64,000 bases of DNA from Rhynchopus euleeides (Eukaryota; Euglenozoa; Diplonemea; Diplonemida; Diplonemidae), in assembly GCA_963210315.1 (NCBI GenBank), contig OY723304.1, positions 620,001 to 684,000 on the forward strand, given 5' to 3'. Made by a program: the position numbers and the translations under genes. The first letter of the stretch is position 1. The number at the start of each line of letters is the position of its first letter. Below are positions 1 through 13,057 of the stretch, one piece after another. The notes below the pieces were generated by a model. It was not told the origin of the DNA, searched no databases, and worked only from the letters and a program-made list of their open reading frames with translations.

Positions 1-811
1 TGAGGGTAAAGTCGCAAGGGTTGACCCCTCCCCTCCCCGCTTCTCTGTTACAGCACCTCTGCAAAAAAAAAACGAGTGGAAAGGGAGGGGCAGCAAATCG
101 AGGACTACCCGCAACTCTTGACGGAGGCAAGCAAAGAGATGAAGAAAGCTCTCACAAAACACAAAGTATCGACAAGGGGCCACATCACTACGGATCCCGG
201 GCGGATACACCAGTCAGCAATAAGGGGTTTATCACCGTAGCCGAAGACCACCGCACACCCACTCCAAGACTCGTCATATCGCACTGCCCATGCCTGCGTG
301 AATGTCGTCAAGCCCCAGTCAACCCCCACCCCCCTCTCCAACATGCCCCACCCGACTGTGATGTTTGATATTGCCTCCTCCTCACACCCCCACTATCTCT
401 CTCCGTTTCAAGCGATTTGACAGCATGCCGGGTTGGGCGTGATGCCTTCCACAAGAAAGCTTTCCAGCCCAACGCAAATGGCAGATCCCTTTCTCCCTGT
501 CTCTCTCCCACCGGCTTTGAGAGCGGATATCCCCGTGGACGGGAATATATCTACATCTCTCTCTCACTTCCTCTCTTCCTCCCACTCACCATAGCACAAC
601 CCGCTGATTTGCACCCACACGGAGGAGAATGATGGCACGAAAAATAACAAACCGATCGATCCGTAATTCCATTCCAGCTGACAGGGGAACAGGAGAGCGA
701 GGAGGAGCGGGGGTGGTGGTGGGGGTGGCCCGTGACAGAATTGGAGAGACGCATGCGATGCACACAGCAGAGAGAGAGAGAGAGAGAGAGAGAGCCTGCA
801 GCTCCTCCAAC

Positions 812-1678
812 ATGTGCTGCAAGCGTGGCCACCACGGCTGCCGCGACCATGACCTGCCCCCCTGCGGGGTCTGCGCCTCTCTGCCTGAGATGGATGACAG
901 ACGCCCCACCGCTTGCTGCAAGAAGGGCCACCACGCCCCTCCCGCCCCTGCGACGCCTGTGGAGGCAGACGCCCCCACCCCGCCGCCCCATGTGCCGCCA
1001 ACCCCGCCCTTCCCAGAGGCGACTGCGCCTACCGTGGGGGATCTTCCCTCCACCACGCCACCCCGTGTGCCTGCGCCTCAGCCCTCCCCTGAAGCGACCC
1101 CGTGTCCCGCTACTCCCGAGCCCGCCACCCCTCCAGTTATCCTGAAGAGGCTGGCCCATACCGTGTGCTCCCCGGGCTCACCCCACCGCCACCTGATGCA
1201 GCCTCGTAGGAGGCTCTCACCCGACGGCGTCAGGCCATCCATCCCCGCCGTGGCGCAGCTGAAGCGCACCGCCTTAGAGGCGCATACCGGTTCCACCCCG
1301 GCACTGCCTGCCCAAAGGCCTAGGGTCGACCACGTGATCCCCACCGCTAACGCTGACGTTGACGTGGGCGCCGCTGATCCGGACCCACCTTCTCCTACTA
1401 CCTCCCCTCCCGACGGCGTGTCCGTTGACGCAGCCCTTCCCCAAAGGCCCCGTTCTGGTGCCTCTTCCTCCTCCGCCCGTGCGCGGTCACCGCACGCGCC
1501 TACAGGCTTCCGGGCCTACCTTAATCCTCCTTCCTCACGTAGCGCGTCACCGGGCGCTACAGACCGTGTGGCGCCTGCGCCTCCTCCTCCTCCTGTGTCA
1601 CTTCCCTCACCCCACCAGAGCAGCTCCTCTCTCAAACAAGGGGAGTCTACCGGGCCGCGGGCCCGCGTAGTTAAGTAG
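812..1678 (+). CDS. Doubtful proline-rich hypothetical protein
   Basis: This is an open frame of 289 codons counted from the ATG at 812; the frame also opens at 629, but that upstream part runs through a GA microsatellite and looks non-coding. The first 40 residues are rich in Cys and His, with a CCKRGHH motif and a similar CCKKGHH motif about 30 residues later. The rest is a Pro/Ala/Ser-rich disordered chain. I recognise no domain. It would be the only plus-strand gene in the window, against twelve on the minus strand. The paired Cys/His motifs could be a small metal-binding segment. It could equally be an accidental GC-rich frame or a retroelement gag remnant. Confidence 0.28.
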   Translation: MCCKRGHHGCRDHDLPPCGVCASLPEMDDRRPTACCKKGHHAPPAPATPVEADAPTPPPHVPPTPPFPEATAPTVGDLPSTTPPRVPAPQPSPEATPCPATPEPATPPVILKRLAHTVCSPGSPHRHLMQPRRRLSPDGVRPSIPAVAQLKRTALEAHTGSTPALPAQRPRVDHVIPTANADVDVGAADPDPPSPTTSPPDGVSVDAALPQRPRSGASSSSARARSPHAPTGFRAYLNPPSSRSASPGATDRVAPAPPPPPVSLPSPHQSSSSLKQGESTGPRARVVK

Positions 1679-1733
1679 ACGACACCCTTGGGGTGCGAGT
1701 ATTTTCGTTTCGGGGATATTCACACTATAAGCA

Positions 1734-1877
<144 letters not shown>

Positions 1878-2029
1878 GGAGTGTGTGTGTGCAACACAAA
1901 CCCGGAAGTCAGCTGGACCGAATCCCAGCGATGGGGGTTCGGGCGGGCAGCAAGCCCACGCATTCCCTGCCACCCCCCAACCTCCCACGACGTCTTGTAT
2001 GGAACAGCTTGAGCCAGTGCTGTTCCCAT

Positions 2030-4436
2030 CCGAGACGGGAAACTAAAGAAGCCACTCCTCCTTCGAATTACCGCCCTCCCCTCCCCCCCAGGACCCCCAT
2101 TTTTCTTCGACGTGAGGCAAGAACAGTGACAACACGCATGCCCTCATCCGTTTTCCCTTCGCATGCATCCGTTTCGCCCTCCGCTGTGTGTTCGCCGGAG
2201 GGTCTCAGAGAGAGGGGGGGGGAGAGAAAAGTAATCCACAACAAGCAACAAATCGGACTGTACAGGATAAGATGTCAGGGGGTGGGTGTGTGGGGGGTGT
2301 GTGGGGGTGTGATACGGATGTGAAAATGCGGGGGGAGAGCACAGAACATTGGGGGCGGTGGGGTAAAAAGTTTTTTTTTTTTGCGGCCTGTGTGGTTGTC
2401 TTCGTCGTTTTTCTTCTGCGACCGGACATCCCCTTCTGGAGACACCGATCTACACTATGAACCGCTAGCTGATGCTGGAGCTTTCGGGAGCCTCTGCGAG
2501 TGGGTGGCCACGTTTTCTTTGGTGGACGCATCCAAAAGGAAATAAAGAAATAAAGAACCCGAAAAGAGGTCGAGGCACCCGCTCCACACCAGCATCTTGG
2601 GGCTGGGGGTTCTCAGTTCACACAGGTGAGGATCAGTCCTCTGTGAGGCGCTTATCCTGAAGACGTTCCAGTTCCCCAGTCGGTCTCCAGAAACTCGGGC
2701 CGCGTCTGGCGCTGTATCGCCTCGGCGGGGCTGTCGTCCCTTACAGTCTTCTCTGTACGAGGTCATCCACAGGCTGCACACCTGCCCCGCGGCTGTGTGG
2801 CAGTCTTCGCGGAGTGCAATGCGAAGGTCTGGCCTGACGTGGTGTGACTATTTAGACTCCAGGTGTCTCCACCCTTCCTGGTCTGGGGAGCCTCGGTACC
2901 CAAGCCGTTTTAGGTCATGCTCCGGACCACGGCCGTGCTAGACTCCTGGTGCAGGCACCCGTCATGGTCCGGGGACGGCCCCCCCAGGCAGTTTAACGTC
3001 TTACCCAGGACTTAACATGCGACCGCCGGGAAAAGTAGAATGCAGAAGTGGTTGTTCCACGGTATTAAACATCCACACGTCGAACATTGGGGGGGAGGGG
3101 GAGAGGGGGGGCGAGGTAATCTCCAGCCCAGCAGCAGCCGGCAGATCGCAAAAGAATAAGAGAAAAATAATGGATGTGTTTCAGCTGAGAAAGATGCGCC
3201 TGTGCTGTTCTGTACGCCAAAAAAAAGAAAAGACTTTGACGATGCGTTCTTTGTTTGTACGAAACGGTGCCTGTTCGTGCATTGTATATAAACGCTGTCC
3301 ACGAGTCTTTTTTTAGTGCAAAAAAACCCCCCCACCCCCCCCCCCCTCACTCTGCCACTTGACAGGAGTCTTGGCATGATTAAGACAACAGCCCTCCTTC
3401 ACTCTTGATGTAAAGCAGTGCCCATATGAAAGAAACAGGGAGGGCGTGGGGTGGGTGGGGAGCATGCACACGACATGCTGGCAACATCATCGGCTAGAGT
3501 TGAAGAGTTTTTTTTAGTTTCGGGTGGGGGTGGGGCCAGGTCTGTGCGTGAAGTGATGGCAGACGCGGGGGATGCACCACGGGGCGGACTATCTCATCGA
3601 GCAAGTAGAAAGGCCTGGGGCCATAGCCGCACCGCGTGCCGGCCTTCGATATGAGCTTCCCCGGGGAGCACAGCACACAAGCAGAGTCAAACGCACTGAG
3701 AGTGTGATCGACACTGGAAGCACACGAATCACAAACCAACCGCGAAGCACGAATCATTGCGTTTGCTTTTCAGGAGCAGCGAAGAAGGGTTAGCAACGGA
3801 GACACCAGACACTCATGGAGTGCAATGAGCACCTGCTCTTGCTGCGGTCTCCGCTGTGCACACACAGGTGAGATAGGCGTGGGTGGGTGGGTGGTGGGTG
3901 GAGGAGGTGGACTCTCATGCGCATCAGCTGCACAGAGGTCAAACACACACGCGCACAGTACACCGCCGGACAAGACAAAGAGTGGTCTCCCAGAGAGCCG
4001 TCGCGAAACGGGTAAAAAACACATACGATGGTGCCCCCCCCCCCCCCCCGCTGGATCGAAAAAAAGTGAATATCGCCTGACAACAAACCAATACCACATG
4101 CGTGTTTTTGTCTACAGTTATTCTTGCTGGAACGCATCGCAACGGAACCTCCCTCCCCTACACAGCCCACGCTACCTTCGTGTGATTTCGACACCCCGCT
4201 CTGAGAGCTGCGGTCAGTACGCAATAATCATGTGGAAGGACAGCACGCGGATCGCCTGTTGTGGTGGAAGTGGAATGGGTGCAGGTTTGTATGGGGGAAA
4301 GTGAAATAGAAGCCAAGGGAATCACACGGAAGATCTCCCTTCGCCCGTTTAACAAAAAGGTGGACAACAGTTCCGGCTGCCAACCCACGACCGTTCCAAC
4401 AGTCTTGTGGCGTGTTAGGGGGGAGGGAATCAAGAA
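2030..4436. other. Gene-free stretch
   Basis: No frame here shows a recognisable domain or a consistent exon series. The stretch holds homopolymer C and G runs and a short dispersed repeat at about 3240-3320. That repeat has a TTTGTTTGTACG core and matches copies at about 34783-34850 and, inverted, at about 10155-10205. Confidence 0.6.
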
Positions 4437-7400
4437 TCATACCAGGGAGTCCACTGGCCACTCCGCGCCCATCTGCTCTGCCCTGCGGCGCCACCAGAGA
4501 AGGAAGAGAATGCCTTGCTTCCTCCGCGGCCTGTAGTCCGGGCAGCGCCGCAGCACCTGCGACATGGAGGGCCGCAGCGTGTGGTCCACCTGGAGCATAT
4601 CCCGGATCAGCTTCGCGGCGTACTTCGGGGCATCCTGGGGCGGCTTGCACTCCAGCAGCTCCATCAGATTCACAAACGGCTTCCTCCCCTTCACCATCTG
4701 ATACAGGATACACCCCAGGGCAAACACATCCGCGGCCCTCCCATAGGGCGTCCTGTTGTGCACCTCCGGTGCCATATACAGCTCCGTCCCACAGATGGTG
4801 TGCGCCACCTCCTCCTCAGGGCGGAGAGCACGCGCAAGCCCAAAGTCCGCCACCTTCACTATGGACCTCGAGGTGAGGAGGATATTCGCAGGCTTCAGGT
4901 CGCGGTGCATCACACCCCTCTCATGCATGTAAGAGAGTGCTGCTGAGATCTGCTCGAAGATGTTCCATTTGCAGGCAACTGCGGCGGTGCTGCGGTAGCG
5001 CGTCAGCCACGCCGCGAGGTCCCCCCCATCGCAATACTCCGTCACGATAACCAGGGCACCGTTCTCCCAATAGGCTTCGATGAACCGCAGAATGTTGGGG
5101 TGCCGCAACCGCATCAGATGCGCCGCCTCCTTCTGAACCTTCCGCATCCTCCGCGCATCCGCAGCACGCTTCTGCGGGGTCATGCTCCCCGAGGGACGCT
5201 TCGGCTCCTTCGTGACCAGGAGCAGCCCATCGCTCTTCCTCTCCACAAGATACACCACGCCGAAGTTCCCCTCACCCAACTTCTTTATAGTGTTGTAGCG
5301 GTCCCCAGGGTGCATCAGCTCGGGGAACTTTGGAGTCGGAGCCTCGGCATACTGCTGCTGGAAGGTGGAGGCGCCTGGCACGACAAGCCCGGTGGGGTCC
5401 CCCTCCGCAGGCTGCGGCGGCGAGTTGGTGTCGTTGCATTGGAAAAGGCAGGGGTCGGCATGCGAGGGCCGGGCGTATGTCTGCGACACCCGCTGCTGCG
5501 GCGGGGCGTGCCCCTGGGCCGACACCCTCCTCGGCTTGCCATGCGTCTGCGAGTCCTGCGTCGCAGATGGCGCGGAGTTCCGCGGCGACCCCAACACACC
5601 CCCACGCCCTGCCCCGCTATTCCCCCGGGGCCTCGACGGGCGGGACGACGGGGTGCTCTGGCTCCGCACCTGCCTCCTCTCTGCGCGCTCCGCGCGCTCC
5701 TTCTCACGCTTCTCCCGCTCGTGCTCCCTCCGCTTCTCCCGCTCCTCCCGCGTCTCACGGTGGTTCTCCCTGTTGTTCGTCGGGGCTGCCGGCGCCGGCG
5801 CCGGCGCCGCCTGTGGCACCTCCTTCTTCTGCCTTCCCTGCAGCGGGGCGCCGCCCCGCTCCTCCCGCCGCGTCGGCGCATGCGGCGGCGGGTTCCGCGG
5901 GGTGTGCCCCTTCACCCGCTGGTGCAGCCCATCCCCCTCGCTCTCCCGCGGGATCGGCTGCGGCACCACCCGCGACGGCTCCGGAACCTCGACGTCGGGA
6001 TCGCCGTCCTCCCCGTTGGGATGCCCAGTCGCATCGCTGCCGCTGTCCCCGGTGTCACCCTCGTGGATCTCGGGGGTGGAGTGCACCGTAACCCGGCGGC
6101 GCGGGGTGCTGGGGGGTGTGCCGCGGGGCGCCCTGGAGGATGCAGCTTCGCTGCAGACTGGGAGGAGGGCGACGGAGGCGGCGATGGCCTGCAGTGCCAA
6201 GGTGTGGCGCCTCTTCTTGTTGAGGGTGCTGTTGAGGAGGGCCGTGTCCTCCTGGCTGACCTCGATGCGGACGTTGCTCTTGAGGAGGTCGAGGTTGAAG
6301 TCGCGCTGCAGCTCGGCGTTGGCACGCCGCTTGGGCTTCGCCCCGGAGGCGTGCCCCGGCGCCGCGTTGTTGCGTTTGTCGGAGAAGAATTTGAAGAAGT
6401 CGTACCACATGGTGACGCCCGTCCCGCTGGTGTCCAGCTCACGCCAGATGGCCTTGACATCCCCGACGCTGCGGTTGAGGCACGCCGCAACGTCCACCTC
6501 CTCCAGTGCGTCGCCCAGCTCGCACGGCCCGATGAAACCGTCGTGAGACGCGTCGGCGCGGGTCCAGGCCCACCGCAGCTTGAGGACGCGTTCGACATCC
6601 TCCCGGCGAGGGTCTTTACCCAGGGCGCTGAGGGAGGCTTCAGGGCTGTGCAGGGTGGGGGGTGTGGGGTGTGGAGGTGCAATGAAAAATGTAAAGAGCT
6701 GCATGGCCCACAGCATGCTGGACAAAAAGAGATGTTGGCGTGTGTGGCAGTGGGAGGGAGGGCGACAGACCCCCCCCCCCCCACCCCACCCCACCCCAGC
6801 CCTCACACAAGTGCATTTTTTATGGTGTGGCATACTCGGGCCAGCCCAGCTCCAGCTGCAGGTATCGGTCGGCTTTGAACTTCGCCACCACAGCCTCGGA
6901 GCTGACGCGCGCGTCAGGGTCGTACCCCTCCTCAGAGAAGGAGTATGGGGGCGGCAGCAGCCTGCTGAGGACCTCGCGGAAGGACTGCACGGGCTGCGAT
7001 GCGAACTTCAGCTGTGTGGAGGTGTGTGGGTGTGGGCATTTTATTTCAAGTTGCATGGTTGGACCGAGGCCAGGTGCTGTGGCGATGCCAATCGCCAAAC
7101 AAAAGCTGAACCCACTCCCACCACGACTCTTCCAAAAGCAGGTGCGGGGGGGGGGAGAGGGGTGTTGCTTGCATACATGTTTGTCATGGAAATACGTATA
7201 CCACGACACGAGGGTGGCGTACGGCTTGCCGGGAACGATCTGGCGGAAGAGAGGTGTTGCGAGGTAGGGCGGGATGGACAGCTCCGACTGAACCGCCGCC
7301 TGATCCCGCAGCGCCGTCGCAAGCTCCCACGCCGTAAACTTCCCCGACCGCGGCAGGTCGATCAGCCCAAACAGCTCCCGACACTGCGCAAAGTGCTGCA

Positions 7401-9459
7401 CCGCAGCCTGCGAGATCAGAGGATCCCCATCCGACACCGGAGACCCTTTCCCACCCGCCTCCTTGCTGAAGAACCGGGTGGATGCCAGGAGGAGGTCCAC
7501 CAACACGTGTCCGTCAGACTGGGGCCAGCCGGACTGCTTCAGCAGCTTATTCTTCTCCGCCACATCCACGCTTGGCCTCGGGTTGTGCCTCCCCGCCGCA
7601 CTCCCCTCCACCTCCGCCCCGGGACTCAGCGCCGCCCGCAGCCTGCTGGCAGGTATGCTCGCCCCCATCAGGTCACCCCCATTCAACGCAATCCCAAACA
7701 GCATACACGCCCGGGCCGAATGATGCGGCGCCGAGGCCGACATCCGCGGCGCCTCCGGCGGCTCCTCCTCCCTCAGCGCAGGCGGAGGGATCAGACCCGA
7801 GGTGCGCAGCGAGCAGAACAGCCTCCCCTCATACCCGGTATGCGCAGCGAGACTGCTGCGGTAGTTGATGTTCTCCCCATAGATGTCATCCTGCAGGAAG
7901 GAGTCCTCCCGCCGCAGCATCGACGGCAGATGCCGTAACCGCTGCGGGCAGTCGTCAGTCGACCCCTCGCTCTGCCCCCGATGTGGGCTGTAGCACGACG
8001 CGGTGTTGGGCTGCGAGAAGCGGTGGTCCCCATTCGCATGCACGCCCCTGGCGGCATGCCCGCTGTCCGTATCCTGCTCCATGTTGTCATCCGACTCCCC
8101 CTGGTGCTGCTGCCGCGCCATGTTTGCCGAGAACTCCATCGCCTTCCTCCCCATCGGCGCATTCGCCCTCTCGCTGTTCTTCAGCAGCCTCCCCCCCTCC
8201 GCCGCCGTTATCTCCGGGTCGAAGCTCAGCCGCCCTTCATTGCCCCCCTTCCTGCTCTGCAGCCCCGTCAGGATCGGGTTCACACCCTTCTGCGCCGACC
8301 ACCCCCCGGCGGGGTTCCCCGACACGCCACCCAGCCTCCCCCCTCCCCCTGCAGGCAGCACCTGGGCAACCGGGGTCACGGCGTCGGGCGCCGCAGCGGG
8401 TTGACCCGGCTTCATCGGGGAGAGCACAGGCGGAGGGATGGAGGCGGCAGACGCGCCGTTCACCACGACATCCTTCTTCGCGCCGGGATGCCCCCGAGGG
8501 GGGTCGTCGGTGCTGCTGGTGTTGGTGTTGTTGTTGCTGCTGTGGTTGTTGCCTCCACCGCCCGCCCCATTCGCACCCCGCTGCTGCGCTGCGCCTGCCG
8601 CAACCGGGGTGGTCCTCCTCCCGCTGAACTGCCCCCTCTCATTCGACGCCCGCTCCACAGTCTCGAGCTGCTGATGCGACGACGACGACGACGACGCCCC
8701 ACCAGAGCTACTCACCGTATTCCCCCCCTGCGATCCAGACGGGGTCCTGACGGGCGCATCGGGCGAACCGGATGCCCTGCCACCCCCGCCTTCCCCCCTC
8801 TCACCTGCACGTCCCCCAGGTGCATCCCCACCCGCATTCACCACCCCCTTCCGCGGGGGTGGTGTTGGTTTACTCTCCTTTGCACCGGAGGCCTTCCGCG
8901 CAGTCGGGGAGAGCGTCTCTGTCGGCTGCCGAGGTCTCAGCTTCTGCGTCGAGACAGGCGTGGATGAGGACACCCCGTCCGGGCCGGCTTCCCCGCCTGG
9001 GTCGCGGCGGTCAGGCTTTCCCGACTGCCGCTTCGATGCCTTTGGCGGAGGGGCTGGGTGGGATTGTGGCTGCTGTGTTGGTGCAGGCGAAGCGGCGTCC
9101 CCACCGCTGGGGGGCGGGAGCTGCTTCACAGGCGCAGACGAAGACGATGCGGAGGCGGTTGTAGAGGAGGACCCCGTTGTGGCAGAGGCTGATGCTGAAG
9201 CTGTGGTTGCTGCGGCAGTGGTGGTGTTTGCCCCAGCCGCAGTGGAGCCATCCTGCTGCGGACGCGGCTTTTCCACAGGCTGGGAAGCTGGCTCCCGATC
9301 TGCAGCAGACGTCTCAGCCGCCGGGGCGGCAGAGGAGGAGGTGGTGGTGGCGGCGGCAGGCGCAGCGGCCCCACCGCCCTTCGGGCGGGGGAGCGGCTTG
9401 GCTGCCCGGTTTGTAGCCCCCCGCGGAGGGGGGCCTACGTCGCTCTGGCAGCAACCCAT
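4437..9459 (-). CDS. EF-hand and NEK-like protein kinase, N-terminally acylated
   Basis: Three exons, 9459-7177, 7011-6836 and 6645-4437, join in frame to about 1,555 residues. Both introns (165 and 190 bp) begin GTATGC and end in CAG. The start MGCC fits N-myristoylation at Gly2 with palmitoylation at Cys3/Cys4. Residues 10 to about 600 are low-complexity Ser/Pro/Ala. A degenerate EF-hand-like loop lies near residue 700. A canonical loop, DASHDGFIGPCE, lies near 850. After a basic, Arg-rich linker comes the kinase domain from about 1270 to the end: glycine loop GEGNFG, VAIK-type Lys in LLVTKEP, HRDLKPANILL near 1400, DFGLA near 1418, and YMAPE. All key catalytic residues are present, so it should be active Ser/Thr kinase. 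The domain order is the reverse of CDPKs, where EF-hands follow the kinase. NEK affinity is judged from motif style only. Confidence 0.85.
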
Positions 9460-11133
9460 GGGGGTGGGTGGGGGGGGCGCGGGTGGGGGGGTGGGGGGGT
9501 GCGATCAGCCCGGCAGGGGCGGGACCGTCACGCGGCGCCTGGGGTGCTGCCGACCCACATCCCTGTTGGTGGGTGGGTGGATGGGTGTGATGTGTGAGCA
9601 CCGACGTGGCGTGCATTTTTTTCCCCTTTTTTTCCTCTTGAGAGAAAACCCCGTGCGCATGGGGGGTGGGGGTGGGGGCAGGGATCAGCGTCCGGGATGG
9701 GGCACGTTGGTCGTTACGACTTTTTTTTGCCATTTCGATTGCCGGCACGTGTCTGCCCCCCGAGGCCTTCTCCTGCCGGGGGAAGGAGGCAGAGGAGGTT
9801 CGGGGCACACTGAGGGGGGGGGTGGGTACTTCTGAACACACACGGTTAATCATGGCTGTGCGGCGCGGGGAGGGGTGGTGGGGGTCGATGGCACCGAGCG
9901 GACCCTGGTGCAAACTCCCCCCCCTTCCATCAGCCCCACTGACGCCCGGCACTCACACGTGAATCATTCTGCGGCAGTCCCAAGGGCACGAATCTCCGCT
10001 GCAACACATATACACACACCATCAACTCTGCGGTAAGCTTTTTGCCCGGCCCACACTGCACCTAATCCAGAGCAGCTATTTTTTTGTTTCGCACAAAAAA
10101 ACAAATAAAGGCTCGCGTGACAAGCGTCCAGTCTCCTCCCCCCTCCCCCACCCCGAAGCCTGTATTCGCAGGCACCGTTCTGTTGGATGAACAAAGAACG
10201 TAAATCACCGAGCCTTGTTCTTCTTTCTGAAGGAGAGAGATGCAGAGATGCAAGGGGTAATAAGACAAACAACAGGGGAGGGCCGGAGTACCCCCCTCCC
10301 GTGGCAACCAGCTTGGGCCAGAGGGCGGTGGCTTTGAAGACACACAACCTTACAACCTTCTGCGGGATGAGCCGTGTACGTGTGTGTGTGTGTGTTCGTG
10401 CGTGTCCACTCTCTGGGTTGAGGCCGGGATAATAAAAAAAAAGGCTTGCTCAATCAGGCAGAAGAGAAGAAAAATAAACGGGCACATCCGCTTCTGGAAA
10501 AAGCGGACCCGGTGTGCATGTGTGCTTCTGACGTTGTATAATAAGGCATCTTATGGATTCGGAGAGAGGAGCAAGAGGCTGTTCAAAAAAGTGTGTACAC
10601 CCCCCCCCCTTCCCCTTCCCTCTCCCACGCACCCCCCCCCTCCTACCAATAGGTGGGTTATCGCACTCGACGCAGACGATTTGACACAGATGTGCGTTTT
10701 ATCTAGATCCAGGAGGGAATGCCCAGCAGGGAGAGATGCTGGGGTGAGAGAGATATAAAGATATGGTTGCTTTATCCCGCAAACCCGACGTTTGCAGCAC
10801 GCCCAGCGGCACGCTGTTTGTAAGTTTTTTTTGAGAGAGAGAGATAGAAACAGGAGGTGGGGGGGGGGGGGGTGGAGGGGGAACACACTGCGATGTTCAC
10901 CCCGAAGAAGGCCAACGCCAACCCGATGACATATATACCTGTGGCGGTGGGGGGATGGGAGTGAGAGAGAGAGAAGGGAGGGGGAGGAGCTGAGGGGAAA
11001 AAAAGCAGAGAAAACCACACACACCCCCCTCCGTTTTATCATTTTTTTTTCTTATTTTTCTTCGGCGTTTGAAGCGTCGCCCCTTACAACCCTCTGCTTT
11101 CTGGTGCCCCCTTTTCCCTCCCCCCCCCCCCCC
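9460..11133. other. Upstream region of the kinase gene, no gene seen
   Basis: The bases just upstream of the kinase ATG are almost pure C/T on the sense strand. Further out are G and C runs, a short GT repeat near 10379-10394, and an inverted copy of the dispersed TTTGTT repeat near 10155-10205. No coding frame is supported. Confidence 0.55.
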
Positions 11134-12285
11134 TAGGGGGGGTCAAATGGGGGTGACAAACACGATTTTTCAAAAAACCGGCGCAGAGGCCCCAAAGCCC
11201 CCGTAAACCCTCCAAACCCCCCCAGATCGGTCCGGAAACCCATCGAACCCCACTTTTCCACCATTCCGGGCACCTCAGGTGCCCGAATTGGGGTACCTAA
11301 ATTTTGTGCCACCGTTTGGTACCGGACAGTGCCACTGTGTGGGAGGTTGGAAAAGAAAATGCCCCAACACACCACATCTGAGGGTTGCAATGCATGTTGC
11401 TTGCCAACCACGTCATCCGGTGGGTGTCAGGCGCTATGTAGGTGGCATGAGCCAGGTCTTCGATGTGTTCTGGCTTGTATATGTACCTCCCTGCCTGCGG
11501 CACAGGCACTGCCTTTGTCCCCCACACCAGCCACAGAGAGCGTATTGTACTCGGTCCACGGTTGCTGATTCATTGTGATGCGTTGTATCCTCGAGTGAAC
11601 GTCACACACTAGTGGCACCACCACCCGCCATCCGAGAGCTGTATTGACTTTGCGCCCTTCCGTTGCATTCACCTCGCCACGCATATTGCACCGTTCAGTA
11701 CCAGTGCTCTTGGGCCAGGCAAAGTAGACCGCAGCAACTACCAATTCTGGCACAATGGGTACCACGACAGCGCACTTCGTGTGTTCCCGGAATGTACAGC
11801 TCGTGTTGCAACAGTCGTTGTCAACACATCCCGGTTGTGGAGCACTGCTGCACAGGAATCACACGACCATCTGGACTTGTTCCGTACCTACAGGCAGCCT
11901 CCCGGTGCATGGTGGCAGGGAGGTACATATACAAGCCAGAACTCATCGAAGACCTGGCTAATGCCACCTACATAGCGCCTGACACCCACCGGATGACGTG
12001 GTTGGCAAGCAACATGCATTGCAACCCTCAGATGTGGTGTGTTGGGGCATTTTCTTTTCCAACCTCCCACACAGTGGCACTGTCCGGTACCAAACGGTGG
12101 CACAAAATTTAGGTACCCCAATTCGGGCACCTGAGGTGCCCGGAATGGTGGAAAAGTGGGGTTCGATGGGTTTCCGGACCGATCTGGGGGGGTTTGGAGG
12201 GTTTACGGGGGCTTTGGGGCCTCTGCGCCGGTTTTTTGAAAAATCGTGTTTGTCCACGTAAAAGGGTGGCATTTGACCCCCCCTA
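11134..12285. mobile_element. Fold-back DNA element with about 360-bp inverted ends
   Basis: Bases 11136-11495 reappear as reverse complement at 11915-12283, nearly identical apart from a roughly 10-base difference close to the right tip. The tips are seven G's followed by TCAAAT, and each side is bordered by TA, which fits a TA target duplication as in Tc1/mariner-like elements. About 420 bases of unique sequence lie between the arms. They carry short minus-strand frames with no recognised transposase motif. With arms this long the element is probably non-autonomous and would form a large hairpin when single-stranded. The superfamily is inferred only from the TA borders. Confidence 0.8.
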
Positions 12286-13057
12286 CCCCCCCCCCCCCGC
12301 CCCCCATCCCCCCGGCACAAAAAATCTCAGGAAAGACGATTTTGAAGGAATAAACGGGTTGCCCCAATTGGGTGGGGATATTATGTTTGGTTGGCCGGGA
12401 AGTGCCGGAGAGTGCGATGGTGGCATAGGGGGATCACTGCAAAAAAAATTGGGGGTGGGGGGGGAATATGCATAGCTAAGATCACGTTTTGTGTTGGCCT
12501 CAGAGAACAATACTGAGGCGCGCCCCCTTTGCCTTTGTCCAACTCCCCCCCCTCCAACCCATCTCGCACACTTCACTACTAAGCCCCACGCACCCTTCCC
12601 TGGCTGGCTGGGCAACGGGTTGCTGTCTATGGAGGGTTGCCAGCAGGGATACTTTTCAAACGCACCAATGTGACGCCTTTCCACCAACACACAAGATGGC
12701 ACACCACCCTAATTTTTTTGGCATCGACCGACATACCACCTGACGTGGGAGACGAATGCCTTTCTGTTTGCTTTATTTATTTTTTTGCGTCATCCAAATC
12801 CAACAGCAAAAGCAAAGCAGATCCGGGGCGTGCAAATCGCACCAGACGTTTTTTTTCTTGTTGTAGTTGTCGTTTCTTCGTCAACTTTTCTGAGACATAC
12901 TTGAGAGGGTGGGGGTGACGAGAGGGGAGCAGAGGGGACGCACGTTGGCCAAGCCACTCAGCAGGACACCAGGGCCTGCCTTCTGTTTGGCACAGAACGG
13001 CCTGCCGCTACAGGTCAGGAAACCCTCTGCATCCGCACAGGCGTGGCATCAGCTTGC

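Noticed and set aside
5100-9835. Long plus-strand frames opposite the kinase gene
   Set aside because: They are shadows of a GC-rich coding strand. The minus strand carries the kinase motifs and phase-consistent introns.
11427-11975. Transposase gene inside the fold-back element
   Set aside because: Only short frames crossing into the arms exist, and I can point to no DDE/D motif or family signature.
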